Shown here piece after piece: positions 1 to 8,126 of a DNA stretch of 64,000 nt. Numbering within the stretch: position 1 is the first letter of the stretch; every line of letters starts with the position of its first letter. Position numbers and translations under genes: made by a program. The DNA is from Cellulosimicrobium sp. Marseille-Q4280 (GTDB lineage: Bacteria; Actinomycetota; Actinomycetes; Actinomycetales; Cellulomonadaceae), in NCBI RefSeq assembly GCF_943181405.1, contig NZ_CALPBY010000005.1, forward strand, positions 124,001 to 188,000. Reading direction: 5' to 3'. The notes beneath the pieces are model-generated. The model saw only the letters and a program-made list of their open reading frames with translations, was not told the DNA's origin and made no database searches.

Positions 1-1
1 C

Positions 2-253
2 GCCGCGATGCTCGGACCGGACGGTGCCGAACCTCACGTCTACCTCGTCGAGCCGACCGGTGCCTTCGAAGACGACCCGAACGTGACCGACAAGAAGTTC
101 CCCGGCAACCCCACCCGCTCCTACCGGACGAGCTCGCCGCTGGCCGTCGTCGAGGAGGTGACGGACTGGGTCCGGCAGACACCCGAGGCGCTGGCGGCCT
201 GGCGGGAGCGAGTCACGGCCATGCGAGACAGCGGCGCCGAGATCATCAACTGA
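2..253 (+). CDS. arr: Rifampin ADP-ribosyltransferase, C-terminal part (left edge of window)
   Basis: Only the last 83 codons are present; the reading frame is open to the window edge, so the ATG at 8 is probably internal. The visible protein carries the hallmark blocks of the Arr family (VEPTG, FEDDPNVTDKKFPGNP, TRSYR) and ends with the expected short helical tail. Arr enzymes use NAD+ to ADP-ribosylate rifamycins in the cytoplasm and so inactivate them. They are about 140 residues long, so roughly 55-60 residues lie outside. The Asp in NVTDKK seems to be the catalytic Asp of the His-Tyr-Asp triad known from the mycobacterial enzyme (from memory). The substrate is inferred from family only. 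No partner gene follows on the same strand. Confidence 0.9.
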   Translation, partial: AAMLGPDGAEPHVYLVEPTGAFEDDPNVTDKKFPGNPTRSYRTSSPLAVVEEVTDWVRQTPEALAAWRERVTAMRDSGAEIIN

Positions 254-580
254 CGTGCCCAGGAACTCGCCCCTGACGAACGCGCACCTCTAGCAGCCGC
301 CTGGTGCGGGTTGCACCGGACGGGCCGCCGCGATTCGGCACGTCGGAACTGACCGATGCTGAGCCACGCCAGAATCGGTTTCCGGATGCTTGGAAACCCC
401 TCCTTCGGTGGGTTCCCGGCCGCGCGCCCTCCCGCGCTGGCCCTGGTCGACCATCCGCTACTCCGCCGTGTCGCCGGGCATGCCGATGCGCGTCGAGAGC
501 GCCGGGCAGGCGTGCGCGGTGGGTGCTGGTGCTGAGCCAGGTGCCTCCGTGATCGGTTGGATCGCGGAGGCACTCAGGAT
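254..580. other. Intergenic gap between convergent arr and ctaA
   Basis: This 327-base gap separates the stop of arr from the stop of the minus-strand heme A synthase. I see no credible coding frame: the overlapping frames are arginine/proline-rich shadows. The only structure is the strong hairpin at 541-573. Confidence 0.6.
541..573 (-). terminator. Hairpin terminator downstream of ctaA
   Basis: GTGCCTCCG at 541-549 pairs with CGGAGGCAC at 565-573, and the stem continues inward through GATC/GATC with one G-T pair around a five-base loop: 14 pairs in all. It starts 8 bases after the ctaA stop. No T-tract follows, which is usual in actinobacteria. It could also stop transcripts arriving from arr. 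Confidence 0.65.
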
Positions 581-1546
581 TCAGCCTCGGGTCCTGGATG
601 CGGTGGGCTGTGCCCCCGAGGTCGATACTGGTCCGTGCTCGACGTCGCCGCGTGCATCGAGCAGGACCCGAACGGCGCCGATCCAGACCAACGCAGACCC
701 GAGAAGGTGCAGCACGACGGCGAGCTCCGGCAGGCCGGACGCCACCTGGAAGACCCCGACCGCTGCCTGGGTGGCGAAGAGCACGAGGAACACCGTCGTG
801 CGCCAGTGCACCCTGGCGGTGACGGTGTGCCGGCTGGCGAACCACAGCGCGAGAGCGACAATCCCGGCGAGGGCAGCCACCGCGCCATGCAGGACGGTGA
901 CGACGGTCCAGTCGAACGGCATGCGCGGGACGTCCGCCGAGTCGCCGGCGTGAGGCCCGGTCCCGGTCACCAGCGCCCCCAGGAACACGAGCGCAGCCGT
1001 GGCAGTCAGCAGGACGCCCGCGAGCCGCCGGACCTTCGGGCCCGAAGCCTCCGGCGGGCGAGCGTCCTCACGCGCCCGCACCTTGTGCCATGTCACGGTG
1101 GCTGCGGTCACGAGCAGCATCGCGGCGAGGAAGTGGCCGGCGACGACGTACGGGCTGAGCCGGGTCCACACGGTGATCCCCCCGACGACCGCATTCAGCA
1201 CGATGACCCAGAACTGCGCCCAGGCCCATCGGGTGATGACCGAGTCCGCGTCCCGCTGCAGTCGGGCGACGACGATGAGCCATCCGACGATCACGCACAG
1301 AACGACCGCCAAGAGCCGGTTGCCGAACTCGATCAGGCCGTGCACGCCCATCTCGGCGGTGGGCGCCAGTGTTTCGGCGGTGCAGTTCGGCCAGGTGTCG
1401 CAGCCGAGACCAGACCCGGTGACGCGGACGATCGAGCCGGTGACGACGATCATCACGCTGGCCACCAGGGCCGTGCCGGCCGCGATCGTCAGGTTGGCGG
1501 GCCCGACCTGGACCCGTTCAGCGAGCCAGCTCAGGGGCGTCTTCAT
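581..1546 (-). CDS. ctaA: Heme A synthase (COX15/CtaA family)
   Basis: A 321-residue polytopic membrane protein that oxidises the C8 methyl of heme O to give heme A for aa3-type cytochrome oxidase. Eight hydrophobic segments are visible. The four heme-ligand histidines expected for the family are at about residues 69 (GVHGLIEFGNR), 138 (AGHFLAAM), 220 (VLHGAVAALAG) and 280 (VLHLLGSALVW). The extracytoplasmic loop has Cys49 and Cys55 (CDTWPNC), like the disulfide pair of bacterial CtaA. The ATG overlaps the stop of the upstream small ORF as TGATG, so translation is probably coupled. It is not next to ctaB or oxidase genes. Whether it is the only ctaA of the genome cannot be seen here. Confidence 0.93.
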   Translation of the reverse strand: MKTPLSWLAERVQVGPANLTIAAGTALVASVMIVVTGSIVRVTGSGLGCDTWPNCTAETLAPTAEMGVHGLIEFGNRLLAVVLCVIVGWLIVVARLQRDADSVITRWAWAQFWVIVLNAVVGGITVWTRLSPYVVAGHFLAAMLLVTAATVTWHKVRAREDARPPEASGPKVRRLAGVLLTATAALVFLGALVTGTGPHAGDSADVPRMPFDWTVVTVLHGAVAALAGIVALALWFASRHTVTARVHWRTTVFLVLFATQAAVGVFQVASGLPELAVVLHLLGSALVWIGAVRVLLDARGDVEHGPVSTSGAQPTASRTRG

Positions 1547-1848
1547 CAGTCAGGCTCCGTCGGGGTGATAAGCAGCCAGGTTCGCGGGTGCCCGGCGATG
1601 TCGGCCCCACGATATTCGGAGAGCACGAGATCGACGGCGTCTGCCTCGCCCGCCGGGATACCTCGAGGGTGGTGCAGGTCAGGATCGCGCTGAGCCCGGG
1701 GCCGCCACGCTCGCGCGCACGGATACCGATGCGGAGGGCGTTCCGGGCCCACACGGGTGCCCACGATCCCGTCCGCGGAGGTGCGCAGCTCGGCTGACCT
1801 ACCGGGCGACCCGGCGGGGCAGCGAGCCGTGCATCGGATCGTGGTCAC
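1546..1848 (-). CDS. Small hypothetical protein coupled between padR and ctaA, possibly frameshifted
   Basis: A 100-codon ORF starts with a GTG overlapping the padR stop (GTGA) and stops in a TGATG overlap with the ctaA start, so it is linked at both ends. I do not recognise it. The C-terminal third reads like a real protein (DAVDLVLSEYRGADIAG, PRTWLLITPTEPD). The middle third is arginine/proline-rich in this frame, whereas another minus-strand frame starting at the GTG at 1754 reads more naturally there (RNALRIGIRARERGGPG, LSAILTCTTLEVSRRA) and has higher third-position GC. This suggests two compensating frameshifts, either real decay or sequence errors. Function unknown. Confidence 0.4.
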   Translation of the reverse strand: MTTIRCTARCPAGSPGRSAELRTSADGIVGTRVGPERPPHRYPCARAWRPRAQRDPDLHHPRGIPAGEADAVDLVLSEYRGADIAGHPRTWLLITPTEPD

Positions 1849-2420
1849 GTGTCCGTCGGCGCGCTTCCCTCGCCGGCCATCTCGTACGCGCCCCCTTCGA
1901 GCCGCTCGATGAGGCCCTGGGTCCACTGGATCGCGGCGTCGGCGGTGTGCGCCCACAGGCGTACGGCCTCGACGTGGTGCTGCCAGTCGCCGTCGGGTTC
2001 CTGCTCGTACACGCTGACCACCCGGGCGCGACGCCGCTCGAACGCCTCCACCCGCATCCGCAGGAGCTCGACCGCTCGGGGCCTCGACAGCTCGGTGATG
2101 AAGCCGATACCGGCGATCGTCTCGGCGATCGGGCCCTCGTCGGAGGAGAGCGCATCCTCGAGCAGCTCGCGGAATGCGGCGTGCCCGGCGTCGGTGACGA
2201 CGTAGTCGGTGCGAGCCGGGCCGCCCACGGACGGCGACGCCTCCACCTCGACGAGGAGACCGTCGTCCCGTAGCCGCCGCAAGCCGTGGTAGATCGATCC
2301 CGGCTGGATGCTGGCCCACAGGTGCACCCCCCACGACTCGAGATCGCGCCGCACCTGGTACCCGTGCGCCCTCCCCCGCTCGCGCACCGCCCCCAGGATG
2401 AGCAGCCGTGTCGTCGTCAT
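1845..2420 (-). CDS. PadR-family transcriptional regulator
   Basis: A 191-residue protein with an N-terminal winged helix (residues about 1-80: TRLLILGAVRERG, SIQPGSIYHGLRRLRDDGLL, then the wing) and a C-terminal helical dimerisation part (PRAVELLRMRVEAFERRRA), as in PadR/AphA regulators. The ATG at 2420 was chosen because GGAGG lies just upstream; the frame extends 12 codons further without support. It is divergent from the SDR-like gene and is the first gene of a coupled unit ending in ctaA. It probably controls the intergenic region it shares with the SDR gene. Effector unknown. Confidence 0.88.
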   Translation of the reverse strand: MTTTRLLILGAVRERGRAHGYQVRRDLESWGVHLWASIQPGSIYHGLRRLRDDGLLVEVEASPSVGGPARTDYVVTDAGHAAFRELLEDALSSDEGPIAETIAGIGFITELSRPRAVELLRMRVEAFERRRARVVSVYEQEPDGDWQHHVEAVRLWAHTADAAIQWTQGLIERLEGGAYEMAGEGSAPTDT

Positions 2421-2458
2421 GCGTCCTCCGTTCGGCGCGCCGGCGAAGTTCGTCAAGT

Positions 2459-2506
2459 TTGACCAGTAACCCCACCACGGCGATGATTAGACAAATTGTA
2501 CTAGCG
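2459..2506 (+). promoter_or_regulatory. Promoter/operator region between padR and the SDR gene
   Basis: TTGACC at 2459-2464 is followed 17 bases later by GATGAT at 2482-2487, a plausible -35/-10 pair for the plus-strand gene. An AT-rich dyad, ACAA-A-TTGT at 2491-2499, follows at once and stands out in this GC-rich DNA. PadR regulators bind AT-rich dyads, so it is the best operator candidate. Inference only. Confidence 0.4.
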
Positions 2507-2548
2507 GCCCGGCTCCGGCCGGGCACCCCTCGCGGACCGGGAGGTCGG

Positions 2549-3226
2549 ATGCATCTCGTCGTGGCAGGCGCGTCAGGAGCAACAGGCACGCTGCTGATCC
2601 GGCAGGCGGTCGACGTCGGGCACAGGGTGACCGCCCTGGTTCGCGACGCATCCCGGTACCAGCGCCCGCACGGGGTCCATGTGCAAGAGGCCGAGGTCGT
2701 GACAGGCCGAGGCCTCGCGCTGCCCGACGACGTCGACGTCGTGGTGTCCGTCCTGGGCAAGCGGTCCTACCAGGACTCCACGCCCGTCTGCGCGGACGGC
2801 GTCACCAACCTCCTCGCGGCGATGGGCCGCCATCGGGTGCGCAGGATGGTGGCGGTGTCCGCCTCACCTGTGCTCCGCTCCGGCGCCGGCGAGCCATGGT
2901 GGTTCCGCAAGACCGTTCGGCCGTACGTGCGCCGGTCCGGACCGCTCGTCTACGCCGACCTCGAGGCGATGGAGGACGTGCTGCGCGGGACCGGTGACGA
3001 GATCGACTGGACGATCCTGCGGCCGGGCTACCTCGTCGACGAGCCGCCTGCCGGCTACCGGCTGGTTCCCGAACGGAACGCCATGGGCACCGTCCGTCGC
3101 GCAGACCTCGCGGCCGCACTGCTCGCCGTCGCGACGAACCCGGAGACCAGCAGGACCGCCTACGGCCTCGCGAGCCTGCCGAGCCGCAGACGCCGGGCCG
3201 GCCGACAGCCGGACGGACGAGCATGA
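2549..3226 (+). CDS. NAD(P)-binding atypical SDR (NmrA/NAD(P)H-binding family)
   Basis: A 225-residue Rossmann-fold protein. The dinucleotide-binding loop GASGATG is at residues 7-13 after the first beta strand. The YxxxK catalytic pair of classical SDRs is not evident, so this belongs with the atypical NAD(P)H-binding (NmrA-like, PF13460 type) proteins, which act as oxidoreductases or redox sensors. The ATG at 2549 is preceded by GGGAGG. The longer frame from 2408 would run through the promoter and antisense to padR and is unlikely. The stop overlaps the start of the next gene as ATGA, giving a two-gene operon. Substrate unknown. Confidence 0.85.
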   Translation: MHLVVAGASGATGTLLIRQAVDVGHRVTALVRDASRYQRPHGVHVQEAEVVTGRGLALPDDVDVVVSVLGKRSYQDSTPVCADGVTNLLAAMGRHRVRRMVAVSASPVLRSGAGEPWWFRKTVRPYVRRSGPLVYADLEAMEDVLRGTGDEIDWTILRPGYLVDEPPAGYRLVPERNAMGTVRRADLAAALLAVATNPETSRTAYGLASLPSRRRRAGRQPDGRA

Positions 3227-3612
3227 ACCGCGCGGCCGCGGACCGCCGACTGCGCCTGGGATTCGGCGCCGACGGGACCTTCAAGGTCATCACCGCAGTC
3301 GGCATCGTGGTCCTTCTCCCGCGCCTCACCGACGGTCTCGACGTCGCCCCATGGCTGGTGCTGGTCACCGCCGCAGCCCTCGTCGTGTGCGGAGCACGCG
3401 AAGTCGCGTTCTCGTCGAGGAGCCCCGACCTGCGACCACACATCAAGTACCTCGTCGCGTACGACGCCGGCTGGCTCATCGTGACGGCCTTGGCGGTCGG
3501 TCTCGGGCGGGGCGGTGCCGGCGAACTGTGGTTGGCCTACCAGGCACTCGGATCCGCGGCCCTCGCCGTGGTGTTCGCACGTGCGGGCACGTCAGCGACG
3601 CCACGCCGATGA
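3223..3612 (+). CDS. Small four-helix membrane protein, hypothetical
   Basis: A 129-residue protein with four hydrophobic segments (about 18-35, 42-58, 77-95, 103-118) separated by short charged loops; the N-terminus is rich in Arg/Ala. It starts in an ATGA overlap with the SDR gene and is surely cotranscribed with it. I do not recognise a named family. The pattern of a small membrane protein coupled to a PadR-controlled reductase is seen elsewhere, but no function can be assigned. Confidence 0.75.
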   Translation: MNRAAADRRLRLGFGADGTFKVITAVGIVVLLPRLTDGLDVAPWLVLVTAAALVVCGAREVAFSSRSPDLRPHIKYLVAYDAGWLIVTALAVGLGRGGAGELWLAYQALGSAALAVVFARAGTSATPRR

Positions 3613-3777
3613 CGACGCGTCACGACCCGCGGGACCACGACCGGTAGCTCGAGCGCTGTCGGAGAGCCATCGTCTGGTCGGTCTGCCGGCGGCCCGGCCG
3701 CGTACACCCGGACGGCCACCCGCACCTCTCCAGCACGCACCGCTACCAGCCCGGCTGGATCACCGGAGCCGCGGGGT

Positions 3778-5832
3778 TCAGGGCCGGTGCCCGGTTCTGC
3801 CAGGCAGACCGCGGAACGCGAACACGAGGACCCGCACACCGAGCACCGTCCCGGCGAAGCCGAGCGCTGCACCGAGCACGGGGAAGAGCGCGACGCCGCC
3901 GCCGAGCTGCGGGCCGGCGTCGGCCACCAGCAGGACGACGGCCGCCACGACCGCGGCCGCCGCGATCACGGTCGACACGACCTGCTGCACGAGCCCGGCG
4001 AGGAACGCGCGGTCCTCGGCGTGCGCGAAGGTCCGCACCGAGACCGTGAGCCGCCCGTTCTCGACGTCGCTCGTGATCTTCGCGAGGCGTCGCGGGAGCC
4101 GTTCGAGCTCGGGCGCGAGACCGAGGAAGAGGCTCGTCGCGCGGTTGCGCAGGCCCTCCGTCGTCACGACCCGCCGCACGAGCGGCTGCGCCGTCTCCCG
4201 CGCCGAGGCGACGAGGTCGAACCCCGGGTCGAGGAGGCGCAGCGTGCCCTCGAGCGACGTGAACGTGCGGAACGCGGCGGCGACCTGCGGCGGGACGGCG
4301 AGCCCGGCGTCGGTGACGAGACGGAAGAGCGCGGTGAACATCGCCCCGCTCGCACCGGCGGCGCGGAACCGCACGATCACCTGCCCGACGGCGCGCTCGA
4401 GGCGCCGCACGTCGAGGTCGGGGGGCGCGTCGAGCAGCTCGAGGAGGGCGTCGGTCGCGGCGACGGCGTCGTCGGCGTCGACGGCGAGCAGGACGGCGGC
4501 GAGCGCGAGCCGCTCGGGCTCGCCGAGCCGCCCGACGGAGCCCATGTCGAGCAGGCCGAGTCCACCGCCGGGCATCACGAGGACGTTCCCGGGGTGCAGG
4601 TCGGCATGGAACGTCCCGGCGACCAGCACCTGCTCGAGCGTCGCGGCGAGGAGCCGGGTCGCGAGCGCGGACCGCGTCGCGTCGTCCGTCCCGGCGAGCA
4701 GGCCGCCCGCGCGACCGACCGGCGTGCCGTCGAGGTGCTCGAGCACGAGGAGCGTCGGGCCCGAGAGCTCGAGCACGACGTCGGGCACGGTGACGACCGG
4801 GCCCGTCGACGTGCCGTCGTCCGGGTCCGTGCGGACCCGCAGGGCAGCGCGCAGCGCGAGCGTGTTCTCCGCCTCGGTCGTGTAGTCGAGCTCCTCGCGC
4901 AGGGACGCCGCGAAGCCCTCCGCGAGCGTCACGACCCCGAGCGAGCGCCCCCAGGCGGTGTCGCGCTCGATGCGTCGCGCGAGGCGGCCGAGGATCGCGA
5001 GGTCGACCTCGACCTGCTCGCGCGCGCCCGGGCGCTGGACCTTCACGACGACGGCCCTGCCGTCAGGGAGCCGCGCCGCGTGCACCTGACCCACCGACGC
5101 CGAGGCGAGCGGCTCGGCCGAGAACGCGGCGAAGACCTCGTCGACCGGGCGGCCGAGCGAGTCGACGAGCGCGGCCTCGACGTCCGCCCAGGGAGCCGGT
5201 GGGACGTCGCTCTGCAGGGTCGCGAGCGTGTCGGCGATCGTGGGCGTGAGCAGGTCGCGGCGTGTCGAGAGCACCTGGCCGAACTTCACGAACGTCACGC
5301 CGGCGTCGCTCAGGGCGTCGCGCAGCCCGGTCGCGAGCCGCTGCTCGTCGGTGCGGGACAGCCGCGACCCGTCGGGCTGCCGGGCGCCGCGGCTCAGCGC
5401 ACCCCCGAGGCCGTGCCGCACCCCGATCGCGAGGATCTGGGCGTAGCGCCGGGTCTCGCGCCGGCCCTGGCGCAGCCCGCGCACGGCACGCCACGGCGTC
5501 GGGACCGTGCCGGTGGGCACGAGGAGCTCGAGCACGAGCAGCACGCACAGGCCGAGCACGAACGCCCAGGCGAACGTGAGGGCGACGGCCGCGAGCGCCA
5601 CGAGCGGCTGGACGGTGAGGCGACCGTCCGGCGTCGCCCAGCCGGCGGTGCGCATGCCGTAGGTCAGCGCGGACGACGCCCCGGTCAGCGAGAGGAGGGA
5701 CACCACCCCGGCCCGCACCCACCCGACGGGGGCGCCCATGACGCGCCGCGACGTCGCGGCGAGCAGCGCGAGCATGACACCGGTCGCGAGGAGACCGAAG
5801 AGCGCGGTGAGGAATCCCGAGACCACCTGCAT
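3778..5832 (-). CDS. ABC1/UbiB (AarF) family atypical kinase-like membrane protein
   Basis: A 684-residue protein. The N-terminal ~120 residues contain three hydrophobic segments. The kinase-like core then shows all ABC1 motifs: FVKFGQVLSTRRDLL (KxGQ), ASASVGQVHAA (Ala-rich nucleotide loop), VVVKVQRPG (invariant Lys), HADLHPGNVLV and LLDMGSVG (metal-binding, DMG for DFG). Two further membrane helices sit near the C-terminus. UbiB proteins are ATPases linked to isoprenoid-lipid (quinone) metabolism; the role in actinobacteria is unsettled. I chose the ATG at 5832 because GGGAAGA lies about 9 bases upstream; a GTG at 5841 abuts that site and is less likely. Convergent with the upstream operon, divergent from the cupin gene. 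Confidence 0.9.
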   Translation of the reverse strand: MQVVSGFLTALFGLLATGVMLALLAATSRRVMGAPVGWVRAGVVSLLSLTGASSALTYGMRTAGWATPDGRLTVQPLVALAAVALTFAWAFVLGLCVLLVLELLVPTGTVPTPWRAVRGLRQGRRETRRYAQILAIGVRHGLGGALSRGARQPDGSRLSRTDEQRLATGLRDALSDAGVTFVKFGQVLSTRRDLLTPTIADTLATLQSDVPPAPWADVEAALVDSLGRPVDEVFAAFSAEPLASASVGQVHAARLPDGRAVVVKVQRPGAREQVEVDLAILGRLARRIERDTAWGRSLGVVTLAEGFAASLREELDYTTEAENTLALRAALRVRTDPDDGTSTGPVVTVPDVVLELSGPTLLVLEHLDGTPVGRAGGLLAGTDDATRSALATRLLAATLEQVLVAGTFHADLHPGNVLVMPGGGLGLLDMGSVGRLGEPERLALAAVLLAVDADDAVAATDALLELLDAPPDLDVRRLERAVGQVIVRFRAAGASGAMFTALFRLVTDAGLAVPPQVAAAFRTFTSLEGTLRLLDPGFDLVASARETAQPLVRRVVTTEGLRNRATSLFLGLAPELERLPRRLAKITSDVENGRLTVSVRTFAHAEDRAFLAGLVQQVVSTVIAAAAVVAAVVLLVADAGPQLGGGVALFPVLGAALGFAGTVLGVRVLVFAFRGLPGRTGHRP

Positions 5833-5915
5833 GACGCCCACTCTTCCCGACGGCCGCCCGCGCGGCGTCGCGCGCCACGCGGCAGGATGAGAAACCCCGA
5901 CCCTCGGAGCCCCCC

Positions 5916-6248
5916 ATGACGAACGTCGACCTCCTCACCGACGCCCACCTCACCGGCGCCCGATCCGCGGAGAACGGCCGCAGCGCCGAGGTCGTGCTGC
6001 ACGACGGCCCGCTGCGGCAGACGATCATCGCCCTGGTCGCGGGCGTCGAGCTGGGCGAGCACAACTCGCCGCCCGCCGCGTCGATCCAGGTGCTGCGCGG
6101 GAAGGTCCGCGTCACCGCGCTGGGCGAGGGCGACACCGAGCTGGGCGCGGGCGAGCTGCGCGTCCTCACGCACGAGCGGCACGCCGTGTCGGCGCTCGAG
6201 GACAGCGCGTTCCTGCTCACGACCGTGACCGGCGTCCCGACGCCGTAG
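5916..6248 (+). CDS. Small cupin-domain protein
   Basis: A 110-residue single-domain protein with cupin spacing: a Gly-rich turn (VAGVELGEHNSPPAASIQVLRGKV) and a second half with LRVLTHERHAVSALEDSAFLL. Only some of the usual metal-binding histidines are present, as in many small stress or quercetinase-like cupins of actinobacteria. The sequence GGAGC precedes the ATG. It is divergent from the UbiB-like gene. Its stop codon lies inside a 16-bp tandem repeat. Function unknown beyond fold. Confidence 0.8.
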   Translation: MTNVDLLTDAHLTGARSAENGRSAEVVLHDGPLRQTIIALVAGVELGEHNSPPAASIQVLRGKVRVTALGEGDTELGAGELRVLTHERHAVSALEDSAFLLTTVTGVPTP

Positions 6249-6279
6249 CGTCCCGACGCCGTAACGTCCCGACGCCGCC
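6232..6279 (+). repeat. 16-bp tandem repeat, three units
   Basis: Units at 6232-6247, 6248-6263 and 6264-6279; the first two are identical (GCGTCCCGACGCCGTA) and the third differs at three positions. The cupin stop codon TAG (6246-6248) spans the first unit boundary, so slippage would not alter the protein. Confidence 0.8.
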
Positions 6280-6333
6280 GTGCGGCGCCGACATGACGCG
6301 GGGCGGACGCGTCGGCGGCCCCGTCGCCCAAAG

Positions 6334-6816
6334 TCAGCGGCGCACGGCCCACGCGGCGAGCACGACGGCGACGACGTCCTCGGCCACGGCACCCGGCCAG
6401 TCCGGGCGCTTCCCGACGGCGAGCCGTCGCCACGCCGCACCGCCCCACGTCCCCGCGGCCCCACCGAGGGCGCCCGCGACGGCCGAGGCCACGACGGCCG
6501 GGGCTCCGGCGCCGCGGACCCGCGCGAGCCGTACACCTCCGAGCGCGCCGCTCGCCATCCGGAGCACGGGACCCGGCGGGTCGAGGCGGCTCGGTGCGCT
6601 CGGCAGCTTGTCGCCGACGACCTCGCCCGCCACGGCGAGCACGGCCGCAGCCCGGGCGACCGGACCGCTGCCCGGCGCGCCGTCGGGCCGCGCGGCGAGC
6701 ACCGGCCCCGCGACCCCGAGCGAAGAGCGCGACCCCGCGGCGACCCCCAGCGCGAGCGACCGGACGACGAGCGACGGTCCCGACGGTCCCGACGACCCGG
6801 GGTGCGTGCGTGCCAT
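6334..6816 (-). CDS. DUF4126-family membrane protein
   Basis: A 160-residue hydrophobic, Ala/Gly/Val-rich protein. The block GEVVGDKLPSAPSRLDPP followed by MASGALGG is the signature I know from DUF4126 proteins, and the C-terminal PDWPGAVAEDVVAVVLA also fits (small integral membrane proteins, sometimes near SDR or isoprenoid genes). Four to five short hydrophobic stretches are visible. The ATG at 6816 has GAGGACGAGC just upstream. It is transcribed away from the lacI gene. No function is established for the family. Confidence 0.75.
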   Translation of the reverse strand: MARTHPGSSGPSGPSLVVRSLALGVAAGSRSSLGVAGPVLAARPDGAPGSGPVARAAAVLAVAGEVVGDKLPSAPSRLDPPGPVLRMASGALGGVRLARVRGAGAPAVVASAVAGALGGAAGTWGGAAWRRLAVGKRPDWPGAVAEDVVAVVLAAWAVRR

Positions 6817-6906
6817 GCTCGTCCTCCTCGTTCGGTGGTGTCCGCCCGACCGTAGCCGGGACGAACCTCACCCGCGCCCCGGCGGCCGCCGACGTCGCGG
6901 CCCCGG

Positions 6907-6921
6907 TAGCCTGTGCGCGTG
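6907..6921 (+). promoter_or_regulatory. Leaderless promoter of the LacI gene
   Basis: TAGCCT (6907-6912), then GTGCGC, then the GTG start at 6919. The start codon lies where transcription would begin, with no ribosome-binding site. The same TANNNT-GTGCGC-GTG arrangement occurs at 45718 and 46440. Confidence 0.6.
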
Positions 6922-7989
6922 GCCGGACCGACCCTCAGCGAGGTAGCGCGCGCCGCGGGCGTCTCGCTCGCGACCGCCTCGCGCGCGATCAACGGGAGCG
7001 CGAACCGCACGGTGGGCGCGGACCTGCGCGAGCGCGTGCTCGCGACGGCCGCCCGGATGGGCTACACGCCCGACCCGAGCGCCCAGGCGATGGCGCGCGG
7101 ACGCACGACGACCGTCGGGCTGGTGGTCCACGACATCGCCGACCCGTACTTCTCGTCCCTCGCCGCGGGCGTCAGCGACGCCGCCGACCGCGAGGGCCTC
7201 CTGGTCACGCTCACGAGCACGCAGCACAGCCCCGCGCGCGAGCTCGCGTTCGTCGAGCTCATGGACCGGCAGCGCGCGCGTGCCCTGGTCCTGGGCGGCG
7301 GGCGCCTCTCGACCTCGGGCGACGGCGGCACGCCACCCGACGCGCTGCGCGACGCGCTCGTGCGGTACCGCGACGGCGGCGGGCGCGTCGCGCTCGTCGG
7401 GCAGGCGCTGGGCGACCTCCCGGCCGTCGAGATCGCGAACCGCCAGGGCGCGGCCGACCTCGCGACCGCGCTCCACGGCCTGGGCTATCGGTCGTTCGGC
7501 GTGCTCGCCGGGCCGACGGGGCACCGCACTGCGGTCGACCGCGCGGCAGGGTTCGCCGAGGCGCTGGCCGCGCTCGGCTCGCCCGTCGACGACACGGCGG
7601 TGGTGCCGTGCGAGTTCACGCGCGACGGCGGCTTCGCGGGCATGCAGGAGCTGCTCGCCCGCACGGGTCCCGGCGGGCCCCCGCGGGCCGTGCTCGCGGT
7701 GAACGACGTCATGGCCGTCGGGGCGATGGCCGCCGCACGCGACGCCGGCCTGGCCGTCCCGCGCGACGTGGCGGTCGCCGGCTTCGACGACATCGTCACG
7801 CTGCGCGACGTCGTCCCCGGCCTCACGACCGTGCGCATCCCCCTGGTCGAGGTCGGGCAGGTCGCCCTGCGCCTCGCTCTCGGGCTGCCCGTCGGGCTCG
7901 ACCTGCCCGGCGTCGTGCACGAGGTGTCCCCGGGCCGCGTCGAGGTGCGGGGCACCGTGGTCCTGCGCGAGTCCACGCCCTCTCTCTGA
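6919..7989 (+). CDS. LacI-family sugar-responsive repressor
   Basis: A 356-residue regulator. The N-terminal helix-turn-helix (LSEVARAAGVSLATASRAI) and hinge helix (PDPSAQAMARGRT) are followed by a periplasmic-binding-protein-like core beginning TVGLVVHDIADPYFSSL, with the usual AVLAVNDVMAVGAM and VAVAGFDDI motifs in the C-terminal subdomain. The GTG at 6919 sits 6 bases after a TAGCCT box, so the mRNA is probably leaderless; a GTG at 6913 is possible. It lies directly upstream of a three-gene sugar operon whose promoter holds a LacI-type operator, so it is the obvious repressor of that operon. Effector sugar unknown. Confidence 0.93.
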   Translation: MAGPTLSEVARAAGVSLATASRAINGSANRTVGADLRERVLATAARMGYTPDPSAQAMARGRTTTVGLVVHDIADPYFSSLAAGVSDAADREGLLVTLTSTQHSPARELAFVELMDRQRARALVLGGGRLSTSGDGGTPPDALRDALVRYRDGGGRVALVGQALGDLPAVEIANRQGAADLATALHGLGYRSFGVLAGPTGHRTAVDRAAGFAEALAALGSPVDDTAVVPCEFTRDGGFAGMQELLARTGPGGPPRAVLAVNDVMAVGAMAAARDAGLAVPRDVAVAGFDDIVTLRDVVPGLTTVRIPLVEVGQVALRLALGLPVGLDLPGVVHEVSPGRVEVRGTVVLRESTPSL

Positions 7990-8034
7990 CCACCTCCTCC
8001 CCTCCTGCCGCAGCGCGTGGCGCGACCTTCGTGG

Positions 8035-8063
8035 TTGACGTCGGAAAGCGCATTCCCTATGCT
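8035..8063 (+). promoter_or_regulatory. Strong sigma-70-type promoter of the sugar operon
   Basis: TTGACG at 8035-8040, a 17-base spacer, and TATGCT at 8058-8063: the best vegetative promoter match in the window. It lies 64 bases before the ATG of the Gfo/Idh gene. Confidence 0.75.
8043..8056. promoter_or_regulatory. LacI-family operator
   Basis: GGAAAGCGCATTCC matches the typical GGAAAGCGCTTTCC dyad of LacI-family sugar repressors at 13 of 14 positions. It fills the spacer between the -35 and -10 boxes, an ideal position for repression by the LacI protein encoded immediately upstream. Confidence 0.75.
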
Positions 8064-8126
8064 GGGTCGCACCAGCTTCTCTCGCCGACCTCGCCGTCGC
8101 GCGACTGACAGGACGGAGTCGTCCCG

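Noticed and set aside
3787-5919. A 710-codon plus-strand frame opposite the UbiB-like gene
   Set aside because: Arg/Glu/His-rich shadow; the minus strand has intact ABC1 kinase motifs.
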